This document shows, piece by piece, positions 30,991 to 42,889 of a stretch of 64,000 nucleotides of DNA. Source of the stretch: Liopterus haemorrhoidalis (lineage: Eukaryota; Arthropoda; Insecta; Coleoptera; Dytiscidae). Location: assembly GCA_963971575.1 (NCBI GenBank), contig OZ020625.1, forward strand, positions 14,547,646 through 14,611,645. Reading direction: 5' to 3'. Each line of letters opens with the position of its first letter. Positions within the stretch are counted from its first letter, which is position 1. The translations under genes were made by a program, and so were the position numbers. The notes under the pieces are model-generated. The model made no database searches, was not told the origin of the DNA, and saw nothing but the letters and a program-made list of their open reading frames with translations.

Positions 30991-32232
30991 GAATTTTGCA
31001 ATAGATCGAAGAAATTTGCAATAAAACATTTTATTGCACGTTTTACGAGCTTTTTTTTCGAAGTTTCAGCAAAACATTTTAGTCGCAAAATAAGATCTCA
31101 AAAACAGCACCTCAAGACCTATGCATCCAACCAGTTTCCAAAACTCTTGCAAAATTTTCTCCGAAACCACAGTTCTGAACACTGATTTTCTGAACTATAA
31201 AAGAATTTTTCAAATCAGTTTAGTCATTTTTAAGATTACACCGAAAACACAAACAAATTATCTGTTTTATAATATAAGCATAGATAATATATATATTTTT
31301 TAAAGTCTTAAAATCTAAACGTGGCAAAAATTTTGAAAATTAGATTATAGCTAAACATCGCAATTATAGTTAAAAATTAATGTTTGCCCTATTTAGGGAA
31401 ATTTTTGCAAAAAGGTGAATTAAACTCAATAAAGTACCATTTCAAAATACGACAAGGTAATTCCCACTTAAATAACACGTCCTTGTATTATCCACGGGCT
31501 GATTACGATTCAATACCTCTTAGGCTGGCCGTCACCCACTAAACTGCTCTGCTCAGAGAAATGCTTTAAAATTCTCTAACGCCTGACACATGGGCTCTTC
31601 AAAGTAAGACGCGGTAAGAGAAACTTAACCATAAAGATCAAGCGTCCAGCAAAAAAGGAGGAGGGGTGAAACTCACCTAAAATTTGTTTCGCCCTAATTA
31701 ATCGTTGTTCTTTTACTGGGTACCGCTTCAAGTATATCTACCGATGAGGTAAATCATCCCCTTTATTAATCATAATAAATAGTATTATCAATGATTAGAG
31801 TACCTCCAGGTGAACTTACACTTCACAGTTCAGAACCAAAAGATTGTTGCAATACCTATATATTGTTGTCTGTATGTATGGCCGATATCAACAAAACCAA
31901 TTATACCACACTGAGTCGGTTGCGGTCACGGTATCTAAGTCGCCTCAACTCTGAACCTTCGGTGACAATTGGAGATAACAATACCCCTCTTTGACTTACC
32001 TTGGTCACTCCCTTCGAAACAGCCATGAATGGCGGATTGTTAACTCGTAGTAAATACCATTTTAATAAGTAACAACAGAGTGTCAGATACTAGATGTTCC
32101 ATAACACGCATTTTAGATTCACTGATGCTGAAAGTTTTATACCGTTACAGGGGACCGTGTACTGTCGGATAAGACTACGACAATACACGAAACAAATGAC
32201 GTTACAACATCATTGTTTTAATTAAATAAACC
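30158..32232. other. Non-coding stretch with TA microsatellite
   Basis: TA dinucleotide runs at about 30890-30990. The remainder, including 31480-32230, shows no ORF that resembles a protein. Apparent Tyr/Ile-repeat reading frames here are microsatellite artefacts. Confidence 0.6.
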
Positions 32233-32863
32233 TATTATTTTGGGGTTTGTCAGGAGTTGACAAGTGTCCACTAATCGCAAACCTCAGGAACCTTTTGAGT
32301 CACATCATAAAAGAGACAAGTGGAGCTAATACACACGGCTGCATCCCAAACTCTGACGATATGCAAATGCGGAAATTACGCCAAATACACTGCCCGCACA
32401 ATACGAGTGACACGAGCAACATTGCTTTCTTCATCCTGCAGATCAAACAGGTGGCAGAAGATCTGCAGGCGGGAATGAACTCGATTTCCCTTCGAAAGTA
32501 TACTTTCATACTACCCAAAATACGAACTATCTGGACTGCAAGATTAACTTGGATACAGCTTTCTAAGCTCGGACAAGAGATCCATATAATTGAACTGCTT
32601 TTGCTTCTCCTTAAGAAAGATATTCTTCTCAGCTGGACTAGAGAATTCGATCAAAAACATCTGTTTCGTCTTGGTATCCAGAAGGGTTATTTCCGGCTTA
32701 GTGGCTGTCAGTAACCTCGAGGTGAGGAAGGAGTATTTCCAATAAATGCGGCACTTGGAATTTTCCACCGCCGATTCCATGTCTGAAAGGACGTATGGTA
32801 TAACCGTAGTAGAGCACGCGAAGAGCAGTATTCTGTCGAGACACGTACCTCGATGCTGTTAGA
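32233..32863 (-). pseudogene. LINE fragment: C-terminal (post-RT) domain and 3' end
   Basis: The minus strand codes ITLLDTKTKQMFLIEFSSPA, then EKNIFLKEKQKQFNYMDLLS and ELRKLYPS. This matches the post-RT domain seen at the C-terminus of many arthropod LINEs (..RPDIVL..D......LID...P.D.N...KE..K...Y..L..E...). The frame then breaks; the 3' end is near 32233. The start is cut at 32864 by a hAT element; the upstream part is at 33739-33890. A related 3' end lies at about 35608-35705. Confidence 0.65.
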
Positions 32864-33738
32864 CAGTGGTCCTAAATCCGTGGTCCGCGGAACATTGGAG
32901 CTCCATGAACTCACTTCAAGCGTTCCGCGAAAAAATCAAATAAACAGTTAAAAATGTTTGCAAATAAAAATCAAAACAATGTAGAAAAATATGGAAAAAT
33001 ATTTTCCATTGTTAATCTGAACAATTTGATTGGATGAGAAATCCGTTTATTTCTTCCGACTTCTCCAGTTTTACTGTGAATGAAGAAGGAGAACTGACGT
33101 CGCTCTATTCAAATCGTGGATTAAAATTGAAGTTCATTGAAAATACTCCTGAAAAATTCTGGATCTCTGTTAAATATGAATATCCAAATGAAAACTAATA
33201 ATAAAGATGTCTAGCAAAAAAAAAAAAAAAAAAACACTGAACACATACCTATTACATTCCACATCATATCTTTGCGAAGCAGGATTTTCAACGCTGGTTT
33301 AATATTAAAACAAAGAAACGCGAGTGTCTGGGAAATTTAGAAGAAGAGATGCAAATGTCTGTCTTTTATTCGTCCCAATATTGCTGAAATCTGCAAAGAT
33401 CACCAAACTCATGTATTGCATTAAATATAAGATTTTTCAAGTATTGTGTTTTTAAGTGATTTTTAAATAAATATGTTTGCATCAATCAATATCGATATTT
33501 TATTCTTTTATAAAAATAACACTTTGAAGAAGGGTTGGACAATCCCGCGCCCGCGAGACCAAGTGCGCTCGCGACACTATGCCTTTTATTCTCTTCAATA
33601 ATGAAGTTATTGCGAGCAATGCCCTTTTTTTCATTGCGCCCTTGATTTCAAAAAGGTCGGCCACCTAGTGTTTACTGTTCCTCGTAAAAAATATCAGACT
33701 TTAGTGTTCCCCGACTTCAAAAAGATTGAGAACCAAGG
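32864..33738 (+). mobile_element. hAT element with transposase remnant, inserted in the LINE fragment
   Basis: Starts CAGTGGTCCTAAATC and ends GATTGAGAACCAAGG. Flanked by CTGTTAGA (32856-32863) and CTGTAAGA (33739-33746), 7/8 identical. Coding remnants at 33028-33199 (RNPFISSDFSSFTVNEEGEL, then LKLKFIENTPEKFWISVKYE) and 33260-33420 (SYLCEAGFS) are the C-terminal dimerisation part of ZBED-type hAT transposases. Stops, frameshifts and an A-run break it. Confidence 0.75.
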
Positions 33739-33890
33739 CTGTAAGAGATAGACAAGCAGATGGAATGTGCATAATGGTTTCAGAATGGTCGTGGCACAGT
33801 CTACAGAGCGTGGACTCTGCCATTTGAAATATGCAGGCCCTGTAAGCCTGACATAATAACAACATCCTGAAACGCAAACACAAAACATTC
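33739..33890 (-). pseudogene. LINE fragment: Cys/His motif upstream of the hAT insertion
   Basis: FQMAESTLCRLCHDHSETIM then HIPSACLSL has the C..C....ET..H....C pattern that precedes the post-RT domain in these LINEs. It continues the element at 32233-32863 once the hAT insertion is removed. Confidence 0.6.
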
Positions 33891-34307
33891 TGTTCCCAAT
33901 CTCAAACTAGCAGACTTAAGAAACGATAACGTGAGTGCGTGAACAACTCTAAACTTTTAATAAGATAAACTTATTATTGTTATTACTAGTGCACCTGTTG
34001 CCAACTGTGTTGGCAAACAAATCATTACCTTAATGTGGATCTTGCTCGACACCTCAGACTTTTTTCTCTAGCCATACGCCTAACTTCATCCAATTCAAAT
34101 TGAATCAACTCTTCGCCCATTATTAAAAACTGGACAAATAATGAGCATTATTCCGAATTATTAATTCTTTAACTTTTTAAGATGGGAAAACGATTCATTT
34201 TCACTCAGTGCATTATATTTATAATGTTGAAACTAAAAATGATTTGAGACGTTAAATTTAAAATATATTTATTAAAATTAATTTTCCATTTTCTTATATA
34301 ATATAAA

Positions 34308-34410
34308 AATACGCACACGGAAAAAACGCACACGGATTAATACGCACACGGAAAAAAGCACACATGAAAAAATACACACACGGCAAAAAGGGCACACGGA
34401 AAAAAGCGTA
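34308..34410 (+). repeat. Short tandem repeat, CGCACACGGAAAAA type
   Basis: About six imperfect copies of a 16-bp ACGCACACGGAAAAA-like unit. Confidence 0.75.
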
Positions 34411-34512
34411 CTTACACTATATCTCAAATCAGGGGGTAGATTTACAATATCCCACTGAACACTGCGCATGCGTCACACACGTCATTTGTTCAATATACAG
34501 AGATTCTAAACA

Positions 34513-34850
34513 GGTGGGACTGTGCAGAACTTTTAAAACACAATTTATTTTTAGGTGGTTTATAAAAAAACAGTTATCAACCATAACCTAAGATAGTGCT
34601 TTTAAGGTGAATCACTGTCCCTGGCCCTGCACAGAACAGTTAAAATACAATTTATTTTTAGGTGGTTTATAAAAAAAAAAAAAAAACAGTTATCGACCAT
34701 AACCTAAGATAGTGCTTTTAAGGTGAATCACTGTCCCTAGCCCTGCACAGAACAGTTAAAATACAATTTATTTTTAGGTGGTTTATAAAAAAAGAAATAA
34801 AATAAACAGTTATCAACCATAACCTAAGATAGTGCTTTTAAGGTGAATTT
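34513..34850 (+). repeat. ~118-bp tandem repeat, three copies
   Basis: Three near-identical units containing TTTATTTTTAGGTGGTTTAT, CAGTTATCAACCATAACCTA and AGATAGTGCTTTTAAGGTGA. They differ mainly in an A-run length. No coding or promoter pattern. Confidence 0.85.
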
Positions 34851-35760
34851 AACCTAAACTAAAAGGTAAATGATATTTTAATGTGATAAATAAACAGAAA
34901 CCATTGTTTTAGAGCCACTGATAATTCTTGAATTATTTAGTGTAGTCGTTATGTGCTGCCATCTGTATAGAGTTTGCAGTGGGATATTGTAAATCTTGTC
35001 CTATAAATCGTAGAAATAAAAAAATAATAAAGCATTGAAAAAATAATAATAAAGAAAAAAATTCACATTTTTCTTACTTTCATCAAAACCAAATATTTTT
35101 TAAAATAATTATTTTTCTGCTAATAATAATTTTAATCAAAAATGTCGAATATCACGGAAGGATAACGTTTTTCTGTGTTTTGTTTCGTAAAAAAACCGAT
35201 CCGTGTATTTCACAACTAAATTAATAATTGTGAAGTGATTTTTTAATGAAAAACACAACTGTCATTTTTATTAATTTATTGTCAACACTCAAAACAAAAA
35301 TTCACAGCACACTACTGTCCAATACATAAACAACAATTTCTTACAATTCTATCAATTATTATAAAAAGTGTTCGTAGAATATTCACTATTATTGCATCTT
35401 ATAATAATTATAAAAAGTGTTCGTAGAAAATTCACTATTATTGCATCAACAATATATTTTAAACAATTTTGACATAAATAATTAACATATTCGCGCCTCT
35501 ATCGGGGAATGAAGAAACGACCGGTCGAACATACAAACCTCTATGATACGAACATACAAACAGGCGTATTATATTATAGGATTATTATTATTTTTTAATT
35601 TATGTCGCGTTATTATTATTATTATTATTTTGGGGTTTTTCAGGTCTTGACAAGCGTCCACTAACCGCAAACTTCAGCAACTTTGTTATTATTATAAAGG
35701 AGTATTGTGTAATAATCGGTCTAGAGCGGATATTCTGTATAATTCCATGGTTTGTTTCAG

Positions 35761-36691
35761 GATCCAAATATAAAGATGGAACCCAACACCTGAAGTTTAG
35801 GAAGGCTAAACATGTGTATAATATCACATGGATCAAACTTATATTGTTACCATCTGCAATATTTCTGTTTCTGACAGAAAATGTAACAACTTGGTTCGTG
35901 GCTGCGAACTTCTTACAAGAGCGTTATCTGCAAGATAACATCCAGCACGAATATAAATTTTATGACAAAATAATGAATATGCAGTTAGGAGAAAATATTG
36001 ATTGCACGAATTATTTTAGATGTGATAAGCAAATTAATGAGAATTATATTTATTTTTATAGGTTTTTGCGTAAGAAATTTGTTAGTGAACAACAATCGTC
36101 TAATCCTGTCCGGTATATTGTTTCGCGAGCTATCTGGTATAAAATATTATATAGTTTGGACCCATTTAAATTTGATTTGAATAAAAAAGAAGGAAGCTTT
36201 CACTATAATTTCTTATGCCATACATATATTTACCACAGAAACATATTTGGAAAGATGAATTCAAGTCTATACGAAATTGGGAAATTTACAAATGATAAAA
36301 AATCAATTGATATTATTAATGAGTGGAACAAAATATCAAATATATCACAAAGCTGCAAATTGATTGGAAACATAACAGAATGGGAATTTAATGAAGAAGT
36401 GTTTTTGTTACAAGCAATAAATATTACATATTCATTGCATTTAGATATAGGCAAGAGATGTATGTTGGAAAGTACCATGCGACACTATTTAGTAAATTGC
36501 AAGCGGCAGTGGTTCCATTTGTTCGATAATGTAGTTTTAGATATTGAATCAGTGATCAAAAATCCTGACGGAAAATATTACATATTTAGAAATCTCACAA
36601 CCAATTCGCATATTGACCCTGCAATAGCAATAATCTTCATGCCTGTAGTACTTGTATTAGCTGCCATTATCTACCTCCGCAGAAAGACATG
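35761..36691 (+). CDS. XK-related protein (XKR family), exon with TM1, large loop and TM2
   Basis: Exon between acceptor TTTGTTTCAG and donor GTAAGTATG. The frame is open from the acceptor (phase 1 in), so the start codon lies upstream. It encodes a basic stretch, TM1 (TWIKLILLPSAIFLFL), a loop of ~225 residues, and TM2 (AIAIIFMPVVLVLAAIIYL) with a basic tail RRKTW. Exons 2-4 continue in matching phase with hallmark XKR sequence. XKR proteins are multi-pass plasma-membrane proteins; some scramble phosphatidylserine during apoptosis. The TM1-TM2 loop is short in the members I know. Here it holds six Cys and five N-glycosylation sequons (NSS, NIS, NIT, NIT, NLT) and should be extracellular. No stop or frameshift. 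Confidence 0.8.
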
Positions 36692-38265
36692 GTAAGTATG
36701 TATATTTATTTAAATTTATGTACATCAACATTTAAGTCATTAGTACTAATCTAACAGTTTTAATACATAATAAACTGAAATAAATATTTACTTTTGTGTC
36801 ACATGTCACACGTCATGCACAGAACGATCACTAACTAAGTCGTGTTTGTAGCACATCACATATTCTTTTACAACGGGCGGAATACATTTCCATATAATTT
36901 GGTATGTTTAACTGAAATCTAAAATTTTAACTGACTATCGGGTGTATTCTCTATGAAATGCTTTAAAATTTACGTTTTACCTACGTTAAAATTTTTATTT
37001 CAATACCATGTTTAACGCCCTTTTCGATGTATGTTATTCTGTAAGTGCATTTGTTAAGATAGGCGTTAAAATTAAGTATGTTAATACAAGATGTTAAATT
37101 TTCTGTAAACAGACCCTAAATATGAACGCGCAAGCGTTGTTATATTGAGTTTTAACGTTTTTGGCAAGTGCTAAATGTTAAGAAAAACCAAATATGTCTG
37201 CATAAACTAAAATATTCGAAGCTATTTATTTTAAAAATAGCACAAAAATTGTTGGTCTTGTGATTGCAGAAATTGTAATTGACTTCAACTGTATCTTCTT
37301 TTAATTGTAATGCCTGGACTCTCTGACGTTGACCATCACTTGGGCAAAAGCAAATATATCTTCTGCCCACTTATAAAGTTATTCTGCATTTCATATCCCA
37401 GTCTCATTCCTGGTATTACCTGCTCAAGTACTTTTACTAACATGCCGTTTATTAGGATGCGCCATTTTTGCAAACTAAACAACAGCATTAACTTTCATAG
37501 CCTCTGTTTTGGCAGGCGCTTATTGTAAAATGCCAACTTGCAAATTTGACGCTGCTATGTTAAAATTTTAAGACAAATAAGCTTTGCGAATAGCATTTAC
37601 ATTTTAAATGGTGTTGGTGTTTGAAAGATAAAATTAACGTTAGTCATTGACCTTAAAATTTTAGCGTTTTGCTTAAAGAGTAGACATATATATATATATA
37701 TATAACAAATTATATGTACGCGCATGGTAAAGAATGCAAAAACAAACTATATAAAAACTTACCGAAATAGCTAAGCCTGTCGCCTGTCGCCAAGTTGGTT
37801 ATATTAGTTTGCAAATGGAGATCCATGGTATTCAGAAACAAGTAAATTAGGATGTTAAAAAACACTTAAACACATCAGAAGTTGAAAAAATGGTAAACAA
37901 GTTAAGACATTAAGACGGCATCTTGTATACTGAGTCACATGGCTCAGTTGCAAGGCATTATGGTAAAGCCGGTAACAAAGAAAACCGCTTACTTCCAACC
38001 TCGAGAAAAAATTGCTTAGTTTAAATTAATGTAAGTAAGTAAAATTCCCAAGGAGAGAAGTACATAAGTGTCCTACTCGTACTAGAGGCATTGATACCTC
38101 CATGGCCCAATGGCTTGGGACCGAGACGCGTAATCTCTAGGATGCGGGTTCGATTCCCGGTGAGGTTGTATTTTTGATATCAAATTTTCATTATTAATAT
38201 ATATATATATAGGTCTATATTTATATAGGTAGACCTATTTATTAACTTATTATTATTATTTGTAG
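36692..38265 (+). other. XKR intron (~1.6 kb)
   Basis: GTAAGT...TTTGTAG. Contains a TA microsatellite near 37688 and a tRNA-like module at 38096-38166. No other gene seen. Confidence 0.75.
38096..38166 (+). ncRNA. tRNA-like sequence in XKR intron
   Basis: ACCTCCATGGCCCAATGGCTT gives an A-box and a CCC/GGG D-stem; GCGGGTTCGATTCCCGG is a near-perfect T-arm; the acceptor ends ACCTC/GAGGT pair over five positions. The anticodon loop lacks U33 and acceptor pairs 6-7 fail, so it is a pseudo-tRNA or SINE head. Confidence 0.5.
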
Positions 38266-38576
38266 GAAACGTTACAAATGCTTTCCAATAACTTGGATAT
38301 GGTTACCGATGTACAAGATACTGAATCTACAACTGGTGCATATGTATCTAATTAATTGGTTGAGAGCGTGCAGATATCTGGGGTACCGGCCATTCTGGAG
38401 AAAATGTTCTGGCATTCCGCAACATCTCACCACGAGGAAGAAACACAAATTACTGAAACAATATCAAAACATGTACTGCTTGATAGCGAATGTAGAAAAT
38501 GTGGATGTCTGCGTACGAGTTGTACCACAGCTGATACTACAATTTTACATTGCCTTTATCACCGAATTCCTAACAG
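38266..38576 (+). CDS. XK-related protein, exon with TM3 region and the PQL..Q.YI motif
   Basis: Joins the previous exon through a split TGG codon (phase 2) and ends phase 1 at ACAG/GTAAAA. It encodes KRYKCFPITWIWLPMYKILN, LVHMYLINWLRACRYLGYRP, and a helix ending VDVCVRVVPQLILQFYIAFI. This last part aligns with the family hallmark (LRL.E.F.E.APQL.LQLYI). Several ATG and Cys positions fit the family pattern. No breaks. Confidence 0.8.
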
Positions 38577-39605
38577 GTAAAAATGAATGTGAATTGTGAA
38601 ATTTTCCTCTTTTCAGTGTTTTGTATATATATAATAAGTGAAGAAAATCCAGAGTGAATATCAATTGTCTTCTGTCATTTTAACTATAACGAACTTTCAT
38701 TTCATTCCCTAAATGTATATACAAAAATTGAAGACAGGGAATGAAAAATTGTGAAATTGCCAGAAATATTCATTTCCGATTTATTCTTTTTTTTTGCGAA
38801 ACCGGTGATATAGTCCATGGTCTACTATTTGAAAAAATTTGCAGGTACCTCTTCAAGTTTGAAATGTTGAAAAAAAAAAATGTATACTATGTATATCAAC
38901 CGATCAGTTTTGGGTAAATGTAAATGTTTAAATACTATAAAATGTCACCCTTTCCCATTTCAACTCTTCATTTATATATTTTATTGAATTTAAATTTCCG
39001 ACCGTACAATTTCGGTACACGTCAATGTGCACTGAGTCAAAATCTTCAAAGTCTCAATTAATTTAAAAACTTTCTTTTTTTAATTATAGACCAACCCTTT
39101 GTGAAATAGGGTGTGGGACAAAAACACATGAAAATCAGTCACGTCAAACTGAAAACCTTTTAAAGCATGTTTGGAGGCAACATTACAATAAAAAATATCG
39201 GCCACTTCGTTATAGTCCACACAGGGAATATTGTTGTTTCGGATCATGGGGATAGAGGAAGCGTTAGAAAATTTTCTTCTAGTGTATGCATAGAAAGTTT
39301 TTAGTCTTCTTGAAAGTATTTCATTTTCATTTGCTACTTTAGCTTTCCTTGCGATCGAATTTATAACACTAGAAAGTTTTCTGTGAGTCAGGAATGCTTC
39401 ATGGGAACTGTTGTGACGACATCGTCAAGCAATGGAGTATCTATGAAGACAGAGTTGTCAATTAATGAATATATCTTAATGTTTTTTGAAACAAATGTTA
39501 GTTTTTTAATGTAGTGCCATTATAAAATATAGATATAAATTCAATATATATACAATATACAAGTATTGTGTGTAGTTATTTATATAACCACGTTCTGCTA
39601 CAATA

Positions 39606-39620
39606 GGTTATGGGCCCAGA
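39606..39620 (+). promoter_or_regulatory. Copia primer-binding site (initiator tRNA-Met half-molecule type)
   Basis: GGTTATGGGCCCAGA matches the internal, anticodon-region PBS used by copia-type elements, which prime with a cleaved initiator tRNA-Met. Confidence 0.65.
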
Positions 39621-39669
39621 ACTACGTGTTAATTTGAATCTTTAAGTTGGTTTGAATAAATGCCAAGAA

Positions 39670-42600
39670 ATGAGTTACTTGAATGTCAAAATAGAAATTT
39701 TAGGCACAAATAATTTCGATACCTGGAAGATAGAGGCAAAGGCATTATTAATAAAAAATGAAGTATGGGGATTTATGAATGGTACCAAATTAAGACCTAC
39801 TAGAATTGATGGACGTGCTGAAAATGATCGTCTGATAGATGCTTGGGATCAAATAGATGAAAAAGCTAGGTCAGATCTTATCCTATGTATTAATCTATCA
39901 GAATTACGGCAAATTAAAGATTGCACGACGTCAAACGAGTTATGGTTGAAACTTGATAAACATGATATTTACCAATTGAACGGACCTGCACGGAAGGTAA
40001 CACTTCTTAAACAACTTATATTTTATAGAAAGGGTGAGGATGAAGATGTCAAAAGGCACAGATAATTTCATGGAAATAGCAGATAAACTGAGAAATATGA
40101 ACATTGAAATTAATGAAGATCTTTTGACCAGGGCTTCGAACCGGAACTGAACCGAAAACTGAAAAAAACCGTTATTTTTGTCGGGCGAAAACCGGAACTG
40201 AACCGAAAAAAAATATCGGTTTGTATCGGTTTAGATAATGTTTATGTTAGTGAATATAAAATACATTTTATTTAAGATTATTTTTCAAACTGATGAGCAG
40301 AAAAAAAATCGTATTTTTTTTAACTGACAAGTAATAAAAAAATTGCGCTTCTTTATTTCAGGGGAGGGGGGGTGAACGCTAAGAATCCCCGCCTGACCTT
40401 GGTATGATTATTACAAAATAAGGAATAAAATGTTCTTCTAAATTACAGTAGAAAATAAATTTCTAATACAAATAAAGGCATTTACAAATTTATCACTCGG
40501 AACTGAATCGAAAACCGAAAAAAAAACGTTATTTTTGTCGGAACGAAAACCGGAACCGAACTGATATATATTTTTTTAATTGGACAGGAACGAAAACCGG
40601 AACGAAAAAAATAACGGTTCGAAGCCCTGCTTTTGACTATAATCTTGTATATTCTACCTGAAAGTTACGATAATTTTCAGTGTGGAATAGAATCGTGAGA
40701 CACTTTACCTTCTGTCGAACAACTTAAAATTAAATTATTTGTAACAGTATGAAAAAAGAAAAAGTAGGTGCATGACGGGATTACTATATACTTCAGGAAA
40801 ACAGCATAATAAACCATATAAACCACGGGAAGGATCAAACATAGAAGGAAAAGACCGAGGAAAATTAAAATTCAGATATCATAACTGTGGTAAACTTGGT
40901 CATTAAAAATCAGAATGCAGATTTTTAAAAGATAATAACAATAAAAATATTAAAAACTTTAAATACGCTACATCTTCGGCTATGGAAATCCCTACTGGAT
41001 ATTTATTAAATGGAACTGAGAACTCTATAATTCCATCAGAGGAATGGTGTCTAGATAGTGGCTGCTCTTCACACATGTGTCGAGATGAAGCAAAATTTGG
41101 AAACAGCCTAAAAATAATTAAAAATCAAGTAAAATTTGCAAATAAAACTTGTAATATTGAAATGCTGTTAGCTAATGGAATAAGTATTTAACGCTTTTTT
41201 TAAAAGATTAATTATATGTTCCCGACTTAAGAATAAATTTATTGTCAGTCTCTAAAATAACAGGATCGTGGATATAAAGTAGAGTTTGACATAGATAACA
41301 TAAATAACTTAGCAAGAATTATAAATAAGGAAGGTGCTGTTACTACACTAGCAAGGAAGGTGAATGGCATGTACATTATAATTGAACACTCGAAAGAAAT
41401 AGACTTGGTATCGAGAGATAAAAATTATTTTAGTAATACGCTTCAAGATTGGCTTGAAAAAATTGGACATATTAACAAACGAAGTTTATTAGATATGAAG
41501 AATAGAAATACGGTATATGGTTTAAAGATAAAAAAATAAGCAAATCGAAATTTACATAATTGTGAAGTTTGTATTAAAGGGAAAATGGTTCCACAACCAT
41601 TTCAAAGTTCAGAAATTAGAAGCGTATAAAATCAACTGGAAATTATTCACCGTGATATTTCTGGGTCTATGAAAACTGCATCGTTAAGAGGTAGTTAATA
41701 TTTTTTAACTTTTATTGATGATAAAATTCGATGGTGTGAGGTAAGATTTTTAAAACATAAAAATGAGGTTTTTGATGTTTTTCAAGATTTTAGAGCTCTG
41801 GCAAATTTTTGCAAACGGATAATGGCAGAGAGTACTGCAACGATAAATCTGATGAATACCTTAGAGAAAATGGAATCAAAAGAAGGTTATCTGTTCCATA
41901 TGTACATCAGCAACAAGATTTAGCTGAAAGAAAAAATAGAACCTTAATAGAAATAGCTAGATGTCTATTAATTCAAAGCCGATTTTCTCTTAGTTTTTGG
42001 GCTGAAGCTATTGCTACAGCATCGGAAATGAGACTCCTTATTTTTTGTGGTATAATAAAAAGCCTATAATAAATTATTTTCAGAAATTTGGTTGTAAAGC
42101 ATATGCATTGAAGAGAGAGCTAAAGATTGTAACTTTGTAGGTTATTCTGATAAAGCCAAAGCTTATAGATTGTGGGCACCTAGAGAAAGAAGAATTATTT
42201 GCAGTAGAGACGTTCAATTTTTAATTAAGTTTGAAGAAAATGACAAATATGAAAACTTTATAGAAAATGAAGGAAGAAAAGGTGATGTTGAAGTCATACC
42301 AACAGCTCTGAAGAAGCAAGTTAGCCAGACAAATAAAAAGACGGAACGACCATTGAATATAAACAATGCAATAGAACAAAATAAGATCTAAACTGAAAAC
42401 GAAACCACAGTGATGAACGATAAAGAATTAGAAGAAAATATAGAAGATGTGGAAACAGTTAAGGGTCGAGGAAGACCAATTTTTTTAAAAACTGGAAAAG
42501 TCGGAAGACCGAAAAAATTGTACAGCATAGTACGAAAAAAGGTCAACGAACCAGAAAAATAATTTAATTTAATAACAGAAATATCTTGTAAAGATGCATT

Positions 42601-42785
42601 AAATGGAGATGAAGCAACTGATTGGATGAAAGCTATTTGCGAAGAATTCAAATCAATGATAAAGAACAGCACTTGGAATATTGTAAATTTTCCAAAAAAA
42701 TAAAAAAAGAGTTAAATGTAGACTTCAAATTCAAGGAGTAGATTTTACAGAAACTTTTGCGCCAGTAGTAAGAATGAAATTTGTA
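39670..42785 (+). pseudogene. Copia gag-pol remnant
   Basis: ATG 39670. Gag: NNFDTWKIEAKALLIKNEVW, then ELWLKLDKHD (UBN2-like). After the MITE gag resumes at 40630; a damaged zinc knuckle YHNCGKLGH is near 40880. Protease: EWCLDSGCSSHMCRD (41045). Pre-integrase HINKRSL (41470). Integrase: TDNGREYCND, then LSVPYVHQQQDLAERKNRTL (41810-41945). Connection region WAPRERRIICSRDV (42173). RT start: WMKAICEEFKSMIKNSTW, then GVDFTETFAPVVRMKF (42625-42783), after which the element stops. Numerous frameshifts and stops; the catalytic YVDD of RT is absent. Confidence 0.85.
40129..40629. mobile_element. hAT MITE in copia gag, perfect 8-bp duplication
   Basis: 501 bp, CAGGGCTTCGAACCG...CGGTTCGAAGCCCTG, flanked on both sides by CTTTTGAC (40121-40128, 40630-40637). 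The interior repeats ACCGAAAA/GAACCGAAA-type motifs. No ORF. Confidence 0.9.
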
Positions 42786-42889
42786 TAATGATTTTTTGGA
42801 GTATGTAGAAGGTGAAAATGTTTGTCGATACATTTGGAACTTAAAATAGAAACAGTAATCTATTTTTTAATACAAAATAATTGATTTTA

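Larger units (their letters stand above)
33891..35760. other. Stretch before the first visible XKR exon
   Basis: Holds the two tandem repeats listed separately and, at about 35608-35705, a LINE 3' end with a (TTA)n tail, similar to 32233-32300. No protein-coding signal. The splice acceptor at 35759-35760 shows that at least the end of this stretch is intron. Confidence 0.55.
39411..42790 (+). mobile_element. Ty1/copia retrotransposon, 3' part missing
   Basis: Possible 5' LTR (about 39411-39602, TGTTGTGACG...TGCTACA) ends just before the primer-binding site. Gag, protease, integrase and the start of RT follow with many breaks. There is no RNase H and no 3' LTR. A hAT MITE (40129-40629) is inserted in gag. 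The LTR start is tentative because there is no second LTR to compare. Confidence 0.7.

Noticed and set aside
30796..31185. 129-codon plus-strand frame and its minus-strand mirror with long Tyr/Ile runs
   Set aside because: They are translations of a TA microsatellite; no protein-like sequence outside the repeat.
32247..32714. 155-codon plus-strand ORF
   Set aside because: Antisense to the LINE C-terminal domain, which is recognisable on the minus strand.
38096..38166. Functional tRNA gene
   Set aside because: U33 is absent in the anticodon loop and acceptor pairing fails at positions 6-7.
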